Below, in pieces: positions 42,941-52,255 of a DNA stretch of 64,000 bases (position 1 is its first letter; the number at the start of each line of letters is the position of its first letter). A program made the position numbers and the translations under genes. This DNA comes from Nonomuraea africana (GTDB lineage: Bacteria; Actinomycetota; Actinomycetes; Streptosporangiales; Streptosporangiaceae). The stretch spans positions 9,509,172-9,573,171 of the forward strand of contig NZ_JADBEF010000001.1 in NCBI RefSeq assembly GCF_014873535.1. Direction: 5' to 3'. The notes beneath the pieces are model-generated. The model worked only from the letters and a program-made list of their open reading frames with translations. It was not told the origin of the DNA and searched no databases.

Positions 42941-43612
42941 ATGGAGCACACGAATCCGTTCGTCCCCTATGCGCCCGACCGTTACGACGAGGCGGAGATG
43001 ATCCGCAGGGGCAGGGAGTTCTTCGAGCACGTCGACAGGCGGCGCAGCGTCCGCTTCTTCAGCGACGAGGCGGTGCCGCGCGAGTGCGTGGAGCTGGCCG
43101 TCATGGCCGCCAACACCGCGCCGTCGGGCGCTCATCAGCAGCCGTGGAAGTTCGTGCTGATCGGCGACGCCGAGACGAAGCGGCGGATCAGGGTGGCCGC
43201 CGAGGAGGAGGAGCGCCAGAACTACGAGGGCGGGCGGCTCACCCCCGAGTGGCGGACGGCGCTGGCCCCGCTGGAGACCACCTCCGACAAGGGCTACCTC
43301 GAGGTGGTCCCGTGGATCGTGGTGTGCTTCGCGGAGAAATACGGCCTGCGGCCCGACGGCGCCAGGGTCAAGCACTACTACGTCAACGAGAGCGTGGGCA
43401 TCGCGTGCGGCCTGTTCATCACCGCGCTGCACACCATGGGCCTGTCGACGCTCACCCACACGCCCAACCCGATGGCGTTCCTCAGTGAGATCTGCTCGCG
43501 GCCTGGAAACGAGCGGCCCTACATCCTCTTCCCGGTCGGCTACGCGGCCCCCGACGCGGAGGTCCCCGACCTGACGCGGAAGCCCTTGGACGAGGCCCTG
43601 GTGCACTTCTAG
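42941..43612 (+). CDS. Nitroreductase-fold flavoprotein, iodotyrosine-deiodinase-like
   Basis: 223 aa. The sequence follows mammalian iodotyrosine deiodinase unusually well: RRSVRFFSDEAVPRE, NTAPSGAHQQPWKFV, HYYVNESVGIACGL, and VPDLTRKPLDEA at the end. The halotyrosine-binding triad of that enzyme (Glu, Tyr, Lys) appears present as E91, Y95 and K117. It may reductively dehalogenate halotyrosines using FMN, or reduce another phenolic substrate. ATG 42941 has no strong ribosome site. Confidence 0.85.
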   Translation: MEHTNPFVPYAPDRYDEAEMIRRGREFFEHVDRRRSVRFFSDEAVPRECVELAVMAANTAPSGAHQQPWKFVLIGDAETKRRIRVAAEEEERQNYEGGRLTPEWRTALAPLETTSDKGYLEVVPWIVVCFAEKYGLRPDGARVKHYYVNESVGIACGLFITALHTMGLSTLTHTPNPMAFLSEICSRPGNERPYILFPVGYAAPDAEVPDLTRKPLDEALVHF

Positions 43613-43688
43613 AAATTTGGGCCTTTCACGGTTGTTCATCCTTCTTCACTCTCAGTGCAGACGCTCGTCAAGCCCGAGGAGGCTGAAG

Positions 43689-45515
43689 GTGAAAAGCCGA
43701 TTAGTCGTCCTGCTCTCCGTCCTGGCCCTGATCTGCCTGACCGGCATGACAGGGGCGGGCGCGTCCGCCGAACCGCCGCGCAACAAGCAGTACAAGGTGC
43801 AGGGGCCGGCCGACGCCAGGCAGCGCAGCGCCGTCGCCGCCACAGGCGCGGCGATCGACGAGGTGGCGACCGACTCCGTGGTGGTCACCGCCACCCCGGA
43901 CGAGGTGGCCGCAATCAAACGGCTCGGCTACCGCGTCGTGGAGCTGCCGTCCCCGTTACCCCCGTCCGATGCGAGGACTTCTGACTTCCCGCCATCGGAC
44001 TCCGGTTACCACAACTACGCGGAGATGACCGCGAACGTGAACGCGCTGGTGGCCGCCTACCCGGCGATCACCAGCAAGTTCGTCTACGGCAACTCCTACG
44101 AGGGCAGGCAGCTGATCGGCATCAAGATCAGTGACAACGTCGGCTCCGACGAGGCCGAGCCCGAGGTGCTCTTCACCGCCCACCAGCACGCCCGCGAGCA
44201 CCTCACGGTCGAGATGGCGCTGTACATCATGCACATGCTCGCCGAGGGCTACGGCAGCGACGCCCGCATCACCAACCTCGTCAACACCCGCGAGATCTGG
44301 ATCATGCCGGACCTCAACCCCGACGGCGGCGAGTACGACATCGCCACGGGTTCCTACCGCTCGTGGCGCAAGAACCGCCAGCCCAACGCGGGCTCCTCCT
44401 ACGTCGGCACCGACATGAACCGCAACTGGGGCTACAACTGGGGCTGCTGCGGCGGTTCCTCGGGCTCTCCCTCCAGCGACACCTACCGCGGTCCCTCGGC
44501 CGAGTCGGCCCCCGAGGTCAAGGCCGTGGCCAACTGGGTGCGCGGCCGCGTCGTCGGCGGAGTGCAGCAGATCAAGTCGCACATCGACTGGCACACCTAC
44601 AGCGAGCTGATCCTCTGGCCGTACGGTTACACCTTCAACGACACCGCGCCCGGCCTGACCCAGGACGACAGGGACGCGCACGCCACCCTCGGCCAGAACA
44701 TGGCCTCCACCAACGGGTACACGCCCGAGCAGGCCAGCGACCTCTACATCACCGACGGCACCATCGACGACTGGCTGTGGGGCGCCCACAAGATCTTCAG
44801 CTTCACGTTCGAGATGTACCCGACGGGGTCCAACCCCGGCTTCTACCCGCCGGACGAGCAGATCGTCCCGCAGACCACCCGCAACAAGGAGGCCGTGCTC
44901 CGCTTCCTCGAATACTCCGACTGCGTCTACCGCATCATCGGCAAGGAGGCGCAGTACTGCGGGACCGGCGGAGGGACCACCGTCTACTCCGACACCTTCG
45001 AGACCGCCACCGGCTGGACCGTCAACCCGGGCGGCACCGACACCGCCACGCTCGGCCAGTGGGAGCGGGGCGACCCCGCCGCCACGACCTCCTCGGGCGC
45101 CAAGCAACTCGGCACCACGGTCAGCGGCGTCAACGACCTGGTGACCGGGCGCCTCGCGGGCTCCTCCGCCGGCGCGTACGACATCGACGGCGGCGTCACC
45201 ACCATCCAGTCTCCGCCGATCACCCTGCCGGCCTCGGGGACGCTCGGCCTGTCCCTGTCGTGGTACCTGGCGCACGGCTCCAACTCCTCCAGCGCCGACT
45301 ACTTCAGGGTGCGGGTCGTGGGCGCCACCACGACCACCGTCGTCAACCAGCAGGGAGCCGCGACCAACAGGAACGGCTCGTGGACGGTGGCGACGGCGAA
45401 CCTGACCGCGCACGCCGGGCAGACCGTCAGGATCGTCATCGACGCGGCGGACGCCGCCACCGCCTCCCTGGTCGAGGCCGCCGTCGACGACGTCAAGATC
45501 ACCCACCAACCCTGA
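43689..45515 (+). CDS. Secreted zinc carboxypeptidase, M14 family
   Basis: 608 aa. Signal peptide at 1-32 (LVVLLSVLALICLTGMTGAG). Zinc ligands H167 and E170 (HQHAREH) and H302 (DWHTYSE); catalytic E375 (FTFEMYP). A C-terminal beta-sandwich (about 435-608) resembles a carbohydrate- or proprotein-associated jelly roll. GTG 43689 is preceded by GAGGAGG. Two hairpins end the transcript. Confidence 0.93.
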   Translation: MKSRLVVLLSVLALICLTGMTGAGASAEPPRNKQYKVQGPADARQRSAVAATGAAIDEVATDSVVVTATPDEVAAIKRLGYRVVELPSPLPPSDARTSDFPPSDSGYHNYAEMTANVNALVAAYPAITSKFVYGNSYEGRQLIGIKISDNVGSDEAEPEVLFTAHQHAREHLTVEMALYIMHMLAEGYGSDARITNLVNTREIWIMPDLNPDGGEYDIATGSYRSWRKNRQPNAGSSYVGTDMNRNWGYNWGCCGGSSGSPSSDTYRGPSAESAPEVKAVANWVRGRVVGGVQQIKSHIDWHTYSELILWPYGYTFNDTAPGLTQDDRDAHATLGQNMASTNGYTPEQASDLYITDGTIDDWLWGAHKIFSFTFEMYPTGSNPGFYPPDEQIVPQTTRNKEAVLRFLEYSDCVYRIIGKEAQYCGTGGGTTVYSDTFETATGWTVNPGGTDTATLGQWERGDPAATTSSGAKQLGTTVSGVNDLVTGRLAGSSAGAYDIDGGVTTIQSPPITLPASGTLGLSLSWYLAHGSNSSSADYFRVRVVGATTTTVVNQQGAATNRNGSWTVATANLTAHAGQTVRIVIDAADAATASLVEAAVDDVKITHQP

Positions 45516-45520
45516 CCCAC

Positions 45521-45562
45521 CGCCCGCCCCATCTGGCTCCTCGGAGCGCGAGGGGGCGGGCG
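45521..45562 (+). terminator. First of two tandem terminators after the carboxypeptidase gene
   Basis: CGCCCGCCCC (45521-45530) pairs with GGGGCGGGCG (45553-45562). Confidence 0.75.
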
Positions 45563-45592
45563 CCCTTCTCCACCAGCTCAGACCAACCGGCA

Positions 45593-45642
45593 GCCCGCCC
45601 TCTCTCACGCTTCCTCGGGAGCGCGAAGGGCGGGCCTTTTTT
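45593..45642 (+). terminator. Second tandem terminator, with U-tract
   Basis: GCCCGCCCT (45593-45601) pairs with AGGGCGGGC (45627-45635), followed by CTTTTTT. It isolates the chitinase pair from upstream transcription. Confidence 0.88.
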
Positions 45643-45687
45643 GGGCCTTGTAAGGGGTGGGTGTCAAGGTTACGATCGCGGCAATTC

Positions 45688-45704
45688 TTAGGAAACTTTA
45701 CTAA
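45688..45704. promoter_or_regulatory. 17-bp near-palindrome upstream of the chitinase pair
   Basis: TTAGGAAACTTTACTAA, 22 bases before the ATG of the first GH18 gene. Sixteen of 17 bases equal the reverse complement of the GH5 site at 40199-40215. Confidence 0.7.
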
Positions 45705-45725
45705 AAGAAACGCGCGAGGCCGCCC

Positions 45726-47285
45726 ATGAGATTACGCGCAGCAGTGGTAGCCCTGATCACCCTCGCCCTCACCCTCGTCGCCCTGCCCGCGCAGGCCGCC
45801 GGCCTCACCGCGACCTTCACCAAGGCCGCCGACTGGGGCTCGGGCTTCGAGGGCAAGGTCACCGTCACCAACGGAACCGCCGCCCCCGTCAGCTGGAACG
45901 TGCAGTTCGACCTGCCCGCCGGATACACCATCCCCTCCGCGTGGGACGCGGTGATGGTCCGCAGCGGCCAGCACTACACCTTCACCCCGCCGAGCTGGGC
46001 GGGTCAGCTCGGCGCGGGCGCCAGCGCCAGCTTCGGCTTCAACGGCAGCCCGGGCAACTTCCCCGGCATCACCGGCTGCACCGTCAACGGCGCCTCCTGC
46101 GGCGGCGGCGAGCCCCAGCCGGGCGTGCCCGGCCAGCCCGGCCCGGTGAGTGCCACCTCCACCACCGGCGCCATCTCCCTGTCATGGGGTACGGCGAGCG
46201 GTACCGTCACCGGCTACCGCGTCTACGAGGGCGCGGCGCTCAGGGCGACCGTGACCGGCACGAGCGCCACCCTCTCCGGTCTGGGCGCGTGCGAGACCCA
46301 CACCTACACCGTCAAGGCCTACAACGCGGTCGGCGAGTCGGCGGGCCGCGACGCCACCGCCACCACCGCGGGCTGCACCACGGGCCCGCTGCCCAGGCAC
46401 TTCCTCACCGGCTACTGGCACAACTTCGTCAACCCCGCCGTCGAGCTCAAGCTCTCCGCCGTCCCGAACGAGTACGACCTGGTCGCCATCGCCTTCGGCG
46501 AGGCCACCTCGACCCCGGGCGAGGTCGTCTTCGGCGTCGACCCCGGGCTGGCCACCGCGGTGGGCGGCTACACCGACGCCCAGTTCAAGGCCGACGTCGC
46601 CGCCCTGCACCAGCGCGGCAAGAAGGTCATCCTGTCGGTCGGCGGCGAGGCGGGACGCGTCCAGGTCGCCGGCGCCGCGGCGGCCACGAAGTTCGCCGAC
46701 TCCGTCCACGCGCTGATGCAGAGCTACGGCTTCGACGGCGTCGACATCGACCTGGAGAACGGACTCAACGCCACCTACATGGCCCAGGCCCTCAGGTCGC
46801 TGCGGTCGAAGGCAGGCTCCGGCCTGATCATCACGATGGCGCCGCAGACCATCGACATGCAGTCGACGGGCGCCGAGTACTTCAAGCTCGCCCTGTCCAT
46901 CAAGGACATCCTCACGGTCGTCCACACGCAGTTCTACAACTCGGGCTCGATGCTCGGCTGCGACCAGAACGCCGCCTACTCGCAGGGCACCGTCAACTTC
47001 ATGGTCGCGCTGGCCTGCATCCAGCTCGAGAACGGACTGCGCCCCGACCAGGTCGCCCTCGGCCTGCCCGCGGGCCCGGGCGCGGCGGGCGGCGGCGTCG
47101 TCTCGCCCGCCCTGGTCAACCAGGCGCTCGACTGCCTGGCCAAGCGCACGAGCTGCGGGAGCTTCGTCCCACCCCGCGCCTACCCCGACATCAGGGGCGC
47201 GATGACCTGGTCCATCAACTGGGACGCCAGCCACAACTGGAACTTCTCCAAGACCGTCAAGCCGCACCTCCAGGGAATGCCATGA
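45726..47285 (+). CDS. Secreted chitinase, CBM2-FnIII-GH18
   Basis: 519 aa. Signal peptide to about 24 (ALPAQA). CBM2-like module (25-120: FEGKVTVTNGTAAPVSWNVQ), Pro/Gly linker, FnIII (about 135-218), GH18 catalytic domain (225-519) with DGVDIDLEN, the acid E344. Probably an exo- or endo-chitinase of the short bacterial type. It carries the 17-bp site upstream and its stop overlaps the next ATG (ATGA). Confidence 0.95.
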   Translation: MRLRAAVVALITLALTLVALPAQAAGLTATFTKAADWGSGFEGKVTVTNGTAAPVSWNVQFDLPAGYTIPSAWDAVMVRSGQHYTFTPPSWAGQLGAGASASFGFNGSPGNFPGITGCTVNGASCGGGEPQPGVPGQPGPVSATSTTGAISLSWGTASGTVTGYRVYEGAALRATVTGTSATLSGLGACETHTYTVKAYNAVGESAGRDATATTAGCTTGPLPRHFLTGYWHNFVNPAVELKLSAVPNEYDLVAIAFGEATSTPGEVVFGVDPGLATAVGGYTDAQFKADVAALHQRGKKVILSVGGEAGRVQVAGAAAATKFADSVHALMQSYGFDGVDIDLENGLNATYMAQALRSLRSKAGSGLIITMAPQTIDMQSTGAEYFKLALSIKDILTVVHTQFYNSGSMLGCDQNAAYSQGTVNFMVALACIQLENGLRPDQVALGLPAGPGAAGGGVVSPALVNQALDCLAKRTSCGSFVPPRAYPDIRGAMTWSINWDASHNWNFSKTVKPHLQGMP

Positions 47286-48688
47286 GACGCATCGTGCTCG
47301 CCCTCCTGACCGCTCTGGCCCTCGTGGGCACGGGCCTGACCATGTCCGCCCCCGCCGCCGCGCAGGGCGTCACCGTCGCCGCCTACCCCGCGTGGCAGGC
47401 GTGGACGTCCTACACGATCGGCACCCGCGTCACCTACAACGGCGTCGACTACGAGTGCATCCAGGCGCACACCTCCCAGCCCGGCTGGGAGCCGTCCAAC
47501 GTGCCCGCCCTGTGGAAGACGGTCTCCGGCGGCGGCGGGACGGGCGCGCCGGGCCAGCCCGGCGCGCCGGCCGTCACCGGCGCGACCACGACCTCGATCT
47601 CCCTGTCGTGGGGCGCGGCGAGCGGCACCGTCACCGGTTACCGCGTCTACGAGGGTTCGGCGCTCAGGACGACCGTGACCGGCACCAGCGCCACCCTCTC
47701 CGGCCTCGGCACGTGCACCTCGCACACCTACACCGTCAGGGCCTACAACTCCGCGGGCGAGTCGGCCGCCAGCGCCGCCGTCACCGGATCCACGACCGGC
47801 TGCCCGACCGGCGGCGCCCGCATGCCGGGCGCGCCGTACCTCTACATGGGCTGGGGCAGCCCGCCCAGCCCCGGCGCCGTCATGGACGCCACCGGCGTGA
47901 AGTCCTTCACTATGGCCTTCATCCTGTCCAGCGGCGGCTGCACCCCGGCGTGGGACGGCAACCGCCCGCTGACCGGCGGCGCCGACGCGCAGGCCATCTC
48001 CGCGATCAAGGCGAAGGGGGGCAGCGTCCAGATCTCCTTCGGCGGCTGGTCGGGCAACAAGCTCGGCCCGAACTGCTCGACCCCGCAGGCCTTCGCGGGC
48101 GCCGTCCAGCAGGTCATCAACGCCGTCGGCCCCGCGGTCGTCGACTTCGACATCGAGAACACCGACGAGTTCGAGAACTACACCGTGCAGGACCGCATCC
48201 TGAACGGCCTGAAGATAGTCAAGGCCAACAACCCGAACGTCAAGATCGTCGTCACCTTCGGCACCACCACGACGGGCCCGAACGCCCACGGCATCCGCCT
48301 GATCAACCGCTCCAAGGAGCTCGCGGTACCGATCGACAACTACACGATCATGCCGTTCGACTTCGGCAGCTCCAACATCCACACCGACACGATCAACGCC
48401 GCGGAAGGACTGAAGAACGCCCTGAAGAGCGCCTTCGGCTGGAGCGACGCCCAGGCGTACGCGCGGATGGGCATCTCCGGCATGAACGGCCTGTCCGACC
48501 AGCAGGAGCTCACCACCCCCGCCACCTGGACCCAGATCACCAACTGGGCCAAGTCGAAAGGGCTGACCAGGCTGGCGTACTGGGCGGTCAACCGCGACCG
48601 CCCATGCCCTGGCGGCGGTGTGGTCTCCCACTGCAGCGGCATCGCCCAGACCGAGTGGGAGTTCACCAGGATCACCGCGGGGTTCTGA
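47282..48688 (+). CDS. Secreted chitinase-like protein, CBM5/12-FnIII-GH18
   Basis: 468 aa. Signal peptide to about 28. Chitin-binding CBM5/12 (about 30-78: WQAWTSYTIGTRVTYNGVDY), FnIII (about 90-172), GH18-type domain (180-468) with VVDFDIENTDE, E292 as acid. The catalytic domain belongs to the ChiC/ChiD-like group. The FnIII part is nearly identical, at DNA level too, to that of the preceding gene. Translationally coupled to it. Confidence 0.93.
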   Translation: MRRIVLALLTALALVGTGLTMSAPAAAQGVTVAAYPAWQAWTSYTIGTRVTYNGVDYECIQAHTSQPGWEPSNVPALWKTVSGGGGTGAPGQPGAPAVTGATTTSISLSWGAASGTVTGYRVYEGSALRTTVTGTSATLSGLGTCTSHTYTVRAYNSAGESAASAAVTGSTTGCPTGGARMPGAPYLYMGWGSPPSPGAVMDATGVKSFTMAFILSSGGCTPAWDGNRPLTGGADAQAISAIKAKGGSVQISFGGWSGNKLGPNCSTPQAFAGAVQQVINAVGPAVVDFDIENTDEFENYTVQDRILNGLKIVKANNPNVKIVVTFGTTTTGPNAHGIRLINRSKELAVPIDNYTIMPFDFGSSNIHTDTINAAEGLKNALKSAFGWSDAQAYARMGISGMNGLSDQQELTTPATWTQITNWAKSKGLTRLAYWAVNRDRPCPGGGVVSHCSGIAQTEWEFTRITAGF

Positions 48689-48704
48689 TCCCGTCCGTCG
48701 GGGA

Positions 48705-48735
48705 GGGGGTGACCGCCAGGTGCCAGGCGGTCCCC
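48705..48735. terminator. Hairpin terminator after the chitinase pair
   Basis: GACCGCC (48711-48717) pairs with GGCGGTC (48726-48732), extended by the G-run at 48705-48709 and C-run after 48733 with one mismatch. Confidence 0.65.
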
Positions 48736-48752
48736 TCTCCCCGCCCCTCCGC

Positions 48753-50768
48753 TCAGCCCTCCTGCCCCCTGTGCCTGACCATCAGCGTCGGCTTGACCGG
48801 CTGGCCGGTGCCCGGGGGGCGGTAGGTGGGCAGCGCCTCGCCGTACTCGTGCATCCAGTCGTGGTCGATGAAGGTGTGCAAACGGCCGGACAGCGTCTGC
48901 CACGGCATCCCCTCCGGCCGTACGGCGGGCCCCGGCACCGCGGCCAGCAGCGCCGCGGTCTCCGGATAGTTCCGCTCGACGATGTAGCCGCGCACGAAGT
49001 CCCTGCGCGTGCCGAGGTGGTCCACCGCGAGCTTGGCGAAGGTCTCGGCCAGCTGCCGCACGTCGGGTAGCGGCAGGTCGGCGTACTCCGAGGCGCCGAG
49101 CACCAGGTCCAGCTTGCCCACGGGAGCGCTCAGGTCGGCGCAGGGCAGCCCGGGCGCGGACCCGATCAGGTGGTGCAGGAAGCAGTCGTCGATCTGGTCG
49201 CTGTGCGCGAGCGTGAGCACTCTGGGCCAGTTGGCCGGATGGTCGGGATCGTCGCAGGCGTGCCTCGACGGCTCCGCCACCGTGTCGAGCGGATTGCGGT
49301 CGTACTCGGGAGCCATCGGCAGCCAGCCCTCCCGCACCGCCTCGGCCAGCACGGCGCCGGGCGCCCTGTCGTTGAACAGCCCCTCGCCCAGCACCCACGA
49401 CAGCATCCCCACGTCGGTGCCGTCGTAGCGCCACCTGTCGCCGTGCAGGTAGAAGTAGGCGCCCGCCTCCACCACCCGCTCGCCCTCGGCCCTCGGCCTG
49501 ACCCAGCCGCCGCCCTGCACGCCCGAGCACCCGGTCAGCACCAGCAGCGGCAGGATGGCCCGGTGCGCGGTGTCGGCGTGGTCGGTGCCGAGCCGGCCCG
49601 GCATGATCATGCACCGGCCGCCGGTGCGCAGCGCGGTCTCACCCAGCTCGCGGGCGAGTCTGACCGCCCGCGCCGCGGCCACTCCGGTGATCGGCTCCTG
49701 CCACCCCGGCGTGTACGGCTCCAGCGCGTCGTCGTACCCGCTCGGCCACCTGCCCGGCAGCCCCTCGCGCGCGACGCCGTACTGCGCGAGCAGCAGGTCG
49801 TAGACGGTCGTCACCACGTGGTCGCCGACCCGCACCACGGGCACGCCGCGGCGCAGGAGCCCGGAGCCCTCGTCGAAGCGGGCGAGCAGCACCTCGGCCA
49901 CGCCGCCGCCCTTGCCGTACATGGTGAGGGCGGGGTCGGTCTCCAGTGTCAGGTTCCAGTGGGCGGGGTCGCGGCGGAAGCCCAGCGAGCCGTTCGGCAC
50001 CACGGGCCGGCCGCCCCTGCCCAGCAGCACGGTCTTCAGGTGCGCCCTGGGGGAGTCCTCGCCCAGGTCGGCGGCGGTCAGGAAGCGGTGGGCCACGTAC
50101 CCGTCGGCCCGCTCGCGCAGGCGCACCAGGAAGGGCAGGTCGGTACGGCGCTTGGCGTTCTCGGCGAAGGCGGGCTCCTCCAGGTGGAACTCCTTCAGCA
50201 GCACGTGCCCCATCGCCATGGCGAGCGCCGCGTCGGTGCCCGCGCGCACCACGATCGTCTCGTCGGACAGCCGCGTGGGATGGCGGCCGATCGCGACCAC
50301 CTTCTGTCCCGGGTAGCGTCCCGCGACCAGCCAGTGCGTGTCGGGGGAGCGGACCGAGCGGTCGTTCTCCCCCCACACGATCGCGAGGGCGGCGTGCGCC
50401 CAGTCGGCGGGTTCGGGCACCTCGGCGCACGGGCCGAAGACCTGCGTGGCGGCGAGCGGCTGGTCCACCAGGATCGCCCCGCCGATCAGCCCGACGAACC
50501 GGGAGAGCGTGGAGGTGGAGTGGGCGGCCACCCGGTCGGGACCGTGGACGGCGATCGTGTGGACGTGGGCCGCCGCGGCGATCTCGGCCATCTCGGCGTC
50601 GCCGATGGGGGAGACCTCCTGCCCGCGCGCCCGCTGGTAGGCCCTTCTCGCCTGTGGATTGGCTGTGAGTTCGGCCCAGGCCGCGACCGGATCACGAAGT
50701 CTGCTGCGGGCCTCGCGATAGAACCCGACCAGCCGCGCGTTGCCCCGTGATCCCCCCATGCTCCTCAT
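48753..50768 (-). CDS. NarG-like molybdopterin oxidoreductase, truncated at both ends
   Basis: About 671 aa, against ~1200 for nitrate reductase alpha subunit. Long blocks match NarG: SRFVGLIGG, EVPEPADW, GTDAALAMAMGHVLLKEFHL, VTTVYDLLLAQYG, CSGVQGGGW, PWQTLSGRLHTFIDHDWMHE and YRPP. The Asp that ligates Mo in NarG seems kept (ILVDQPLAATQVFG). Missing are the N-terminal 4Fe-4S part, a middle stretch, and the ~170-residue C-terminal cofactor-binding domain. No narH, narJ or narI nearby. Start is uncertain (GTG 50777, ATG 50768 or ATG 50759). It could be a moonlighting paralogue or a decayed gene that still has an open frame. Confidence 0.8.
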   Translation of the reverse strand: MRSMGGSRGNARLVGFYREARSRLRDPVAAWAELTANPQARRAYQRARGQEVSPIGDAEMAEIAAAAHVHTIAVHGPDRVAAHSTSTLSRFVGLIGGAILVDQPLAATQVFGPCAEVPEPADWAHAALAIVWGENDRSVRSPDTHWLVAGRYPGQKVVAIGRHPTRLSDETIVVRAGTDAALAMAMGHVLLKEFHLEEPAFAENAKRRTDLPFLVRLRERADGYVAHRFLTAADLGEDSPRAHLKTVLLGRGGRPVVPNGSLGFRRDPAHWNLTLETDPALTMYGKGGGVAEVLLARFDEGSGLLRRGVPVVRVGDHVVTTVYDLLLAQYGVAREGLPGRWPSGYDDALEPYTPGWQEPITGVAAARAVRLARELGETALRTGGRCMIMPGRLGTDHADTAHRAILPLLVLTGCSGVQGGGWVRPRAEGERVVEAGAYFYLHGDRWRYDGTDVGMLSWVLGEGLFNDRAPGAVLAEAVREGWLPMAPEYDRNPLDTVAEPSRHACDDPDHPANWPRVLTLAHSDQIDDCFLHHLIGSAPGLPCADLSAPVGKLDLVLGASEYADLPLPDVRQLAETFAKLAVDHLGTRRDFVRGYIVERNYPETAALLAAVPGPAVRPEGMPWQTLSGRLHTFIDHDWMHEYGEALPTYRPPGTGQPVKPTLMVRHRGQEG

Positions 50769-50854
50769 TGAACACACAGAGTGACGATCTGTGGTGGAGC
50801 GACCCGCCTAACAGGTGGCAGTACCTCCAAACGTGCGGCAGGCTAGGACCCGCC

Positions 50855-52255
50855 ATGGACTACGCAGTGCTCACGGGGATCGTCCTCGTCTCAGGTGTCG
50901 TGCTCGCCCTCGTCGCGCAGTGGCGCGATTGGCGGCCCCCCCTCTGGCTCGCCATCGCGGTGGGCGTGGGGGTCCGCGTGCTCATCATGTACACCTCTGC
51001 CATCGACACCTGGCAGCCCGTCGACTTCGTCAACAGCTTCAAACCGGCGGGCGAGGCCGTGCTCAATCGCCAGGACCCCGTGCTGGGCAGCAACGGCGGC
51101 TGGCACTTCCTGCCGACCATCCCCTACGTCTACGGGATCCTGCTGTGGCTGGGCATCCCGTGGGAGTACGCGGGCCGCCTGGTCACGGTGGTCGCCGACA
51201 TCGTGCTGATCCCGCTGGTGGGCAAGCTGGCCGGCGGCCCCCGCGCCTCGCTGCGCGCCTTCCAGTACGCGCTCAGCCCGCTCGCCCTGCTGGTCGCCTC
51301 CGTGCACGGCCAGGTCGAGCCCGTCGCGCTCGTCTTCGGCGTCGCGGCCTTCGTCGTCGCCCGCGGTCCCGGCGACCCCCACCGGCCGGGCGTCACCATG
51401 ACCGTCCGCGAGATGCTCGGCCTCGGCGCCGGGTGGCCCGGTCTCGGCGCGGCCGTCAGGCAGTCGGGCGCCCATCTCGCGAGCCTGGTCAGGCCCGCCT
51501 TCACCTTCCGCGTCGAGGAGCGGCCCGCCTATCGCAGGGCGCTGTGGGCGGGGCTGCTGATGGGCCTCGCGCTGTGCGCGAAGAGCTGGCCGATCTGGCT
51601 CATCCCCGGCATGCTCCTGCTGCTGCGCGGGTTCCGGCCCAGGTTGATCGGCATGATCGCCACCGGCATCCCGCCGGTCTTCTTCCTCGTCACGCTGCCG
51701 ATCTTCGCGGGCACCTCGCTGGCCGACATCCCCAAGGTGATGGATGTCATGAGCGACATCCGCCCGATCGTCGGCGAGTGGGGCTGGACCGCCGTCCTGG
51801 TCGGCGGCGACTGGACGCTCCACTCCGCCTACGCCAAGATCGGCACCTATCTGATCTACGCCAGCGTGCTGGCCGTCTGCTGGGTGTGGCGCAGGGCCGA
51901 CCCCGTCGATCTGACCACCGCGATCCTGCTGGTCTTCATGGTCGTCACGCCGCGCCTGGGCGCGCAGTACCTGCTGTGGTTCGTGCCCTTCCTGATCGCC
52001 AGGCCCACCCGCTTCGCCTGGCCCGCCCTCCTCGGCACCGCGCTGTGGTCCTCGATCGGCTACCTGTGGATGACGCAGCACTGGAAGATCTGGCAGGCCT
52101 GGCACCCCGGCTGGGCGATGGCCTCGGTCGTGCTGCTGCCCGTGCTCGCCCTGGCGATGCCGTGGGACAGGCGCGTCGCGTTCGTCCCGGTGGAGGGGCC
52201 GCGGCACGACCACGGCCCCTCCGTCGCTACCGCGACAGGCTCCCGAACAGCGTGA
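50855..52255 (+). CDS. GT87-like polytopic membrane glycosyltransferase
   Basis: 466 aa, ten or more hydrophobic helices and a mid-length cytoplasmic loop (about 205-250). SFKPAGEAVLNRQDPVLGSN follows the first segments, as in GT87/DUF2029 mannosyltransferases that use polyprenyl-phosphate sugars. ATG 50855 is chosen; the upstream reading overlaps the divergent NarG-like start. Its end overlaps the erm gene end by 29 bases on the other strand. The family call is tentative. Confidence 0.7.
   Translation: MDYAVLTGIVLVSGVVLALVAQWRDWRPPLWLAIAVGVGVRVLIMYTSAIDTWQPVDFVNSFKPAGEAVLNRQDPVLGSNGGWHFLPTIPYVYGILLWLGIPWEYAGRLVTVVADIVLIPLVGKLAGGPRASLRAFQYALSPLALLVASVHGQVEPVALVFGVAAFVVARGPGDPHRPGVTMTVREMLGLGAGWPGLGAAVRQSGAHLASLVRPAFTFRVEERPAYRRALWAGLLMGLALCAKSWPIWLIPGMLLLLRGFRPRLIGMIATGIPPVFFLVTLPIFAGTSLADIPKVMDVMSDIRPIVGEWGWTAVLVGGDWTLHSAYAKIGTYLIYASVLAVCWVWRRADPVDLTTAILLVFMVVTPRLGAQYLLWFVPFLIARPTRFAWPALLGTALWSSIGYLWMTQHWKIWQAWHPGWAMASVVLLPVLALAMPWDRRVAFVPVEGPRHDHGPSVATATGSRTA

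Noticed and set aside
48753..50768. Intact respiratory nitrate reductase
   Set aside because: The Fe-S N-terminus and the C-terminal cofactor domain are absent and there is no narH, narJ or narI nearby.
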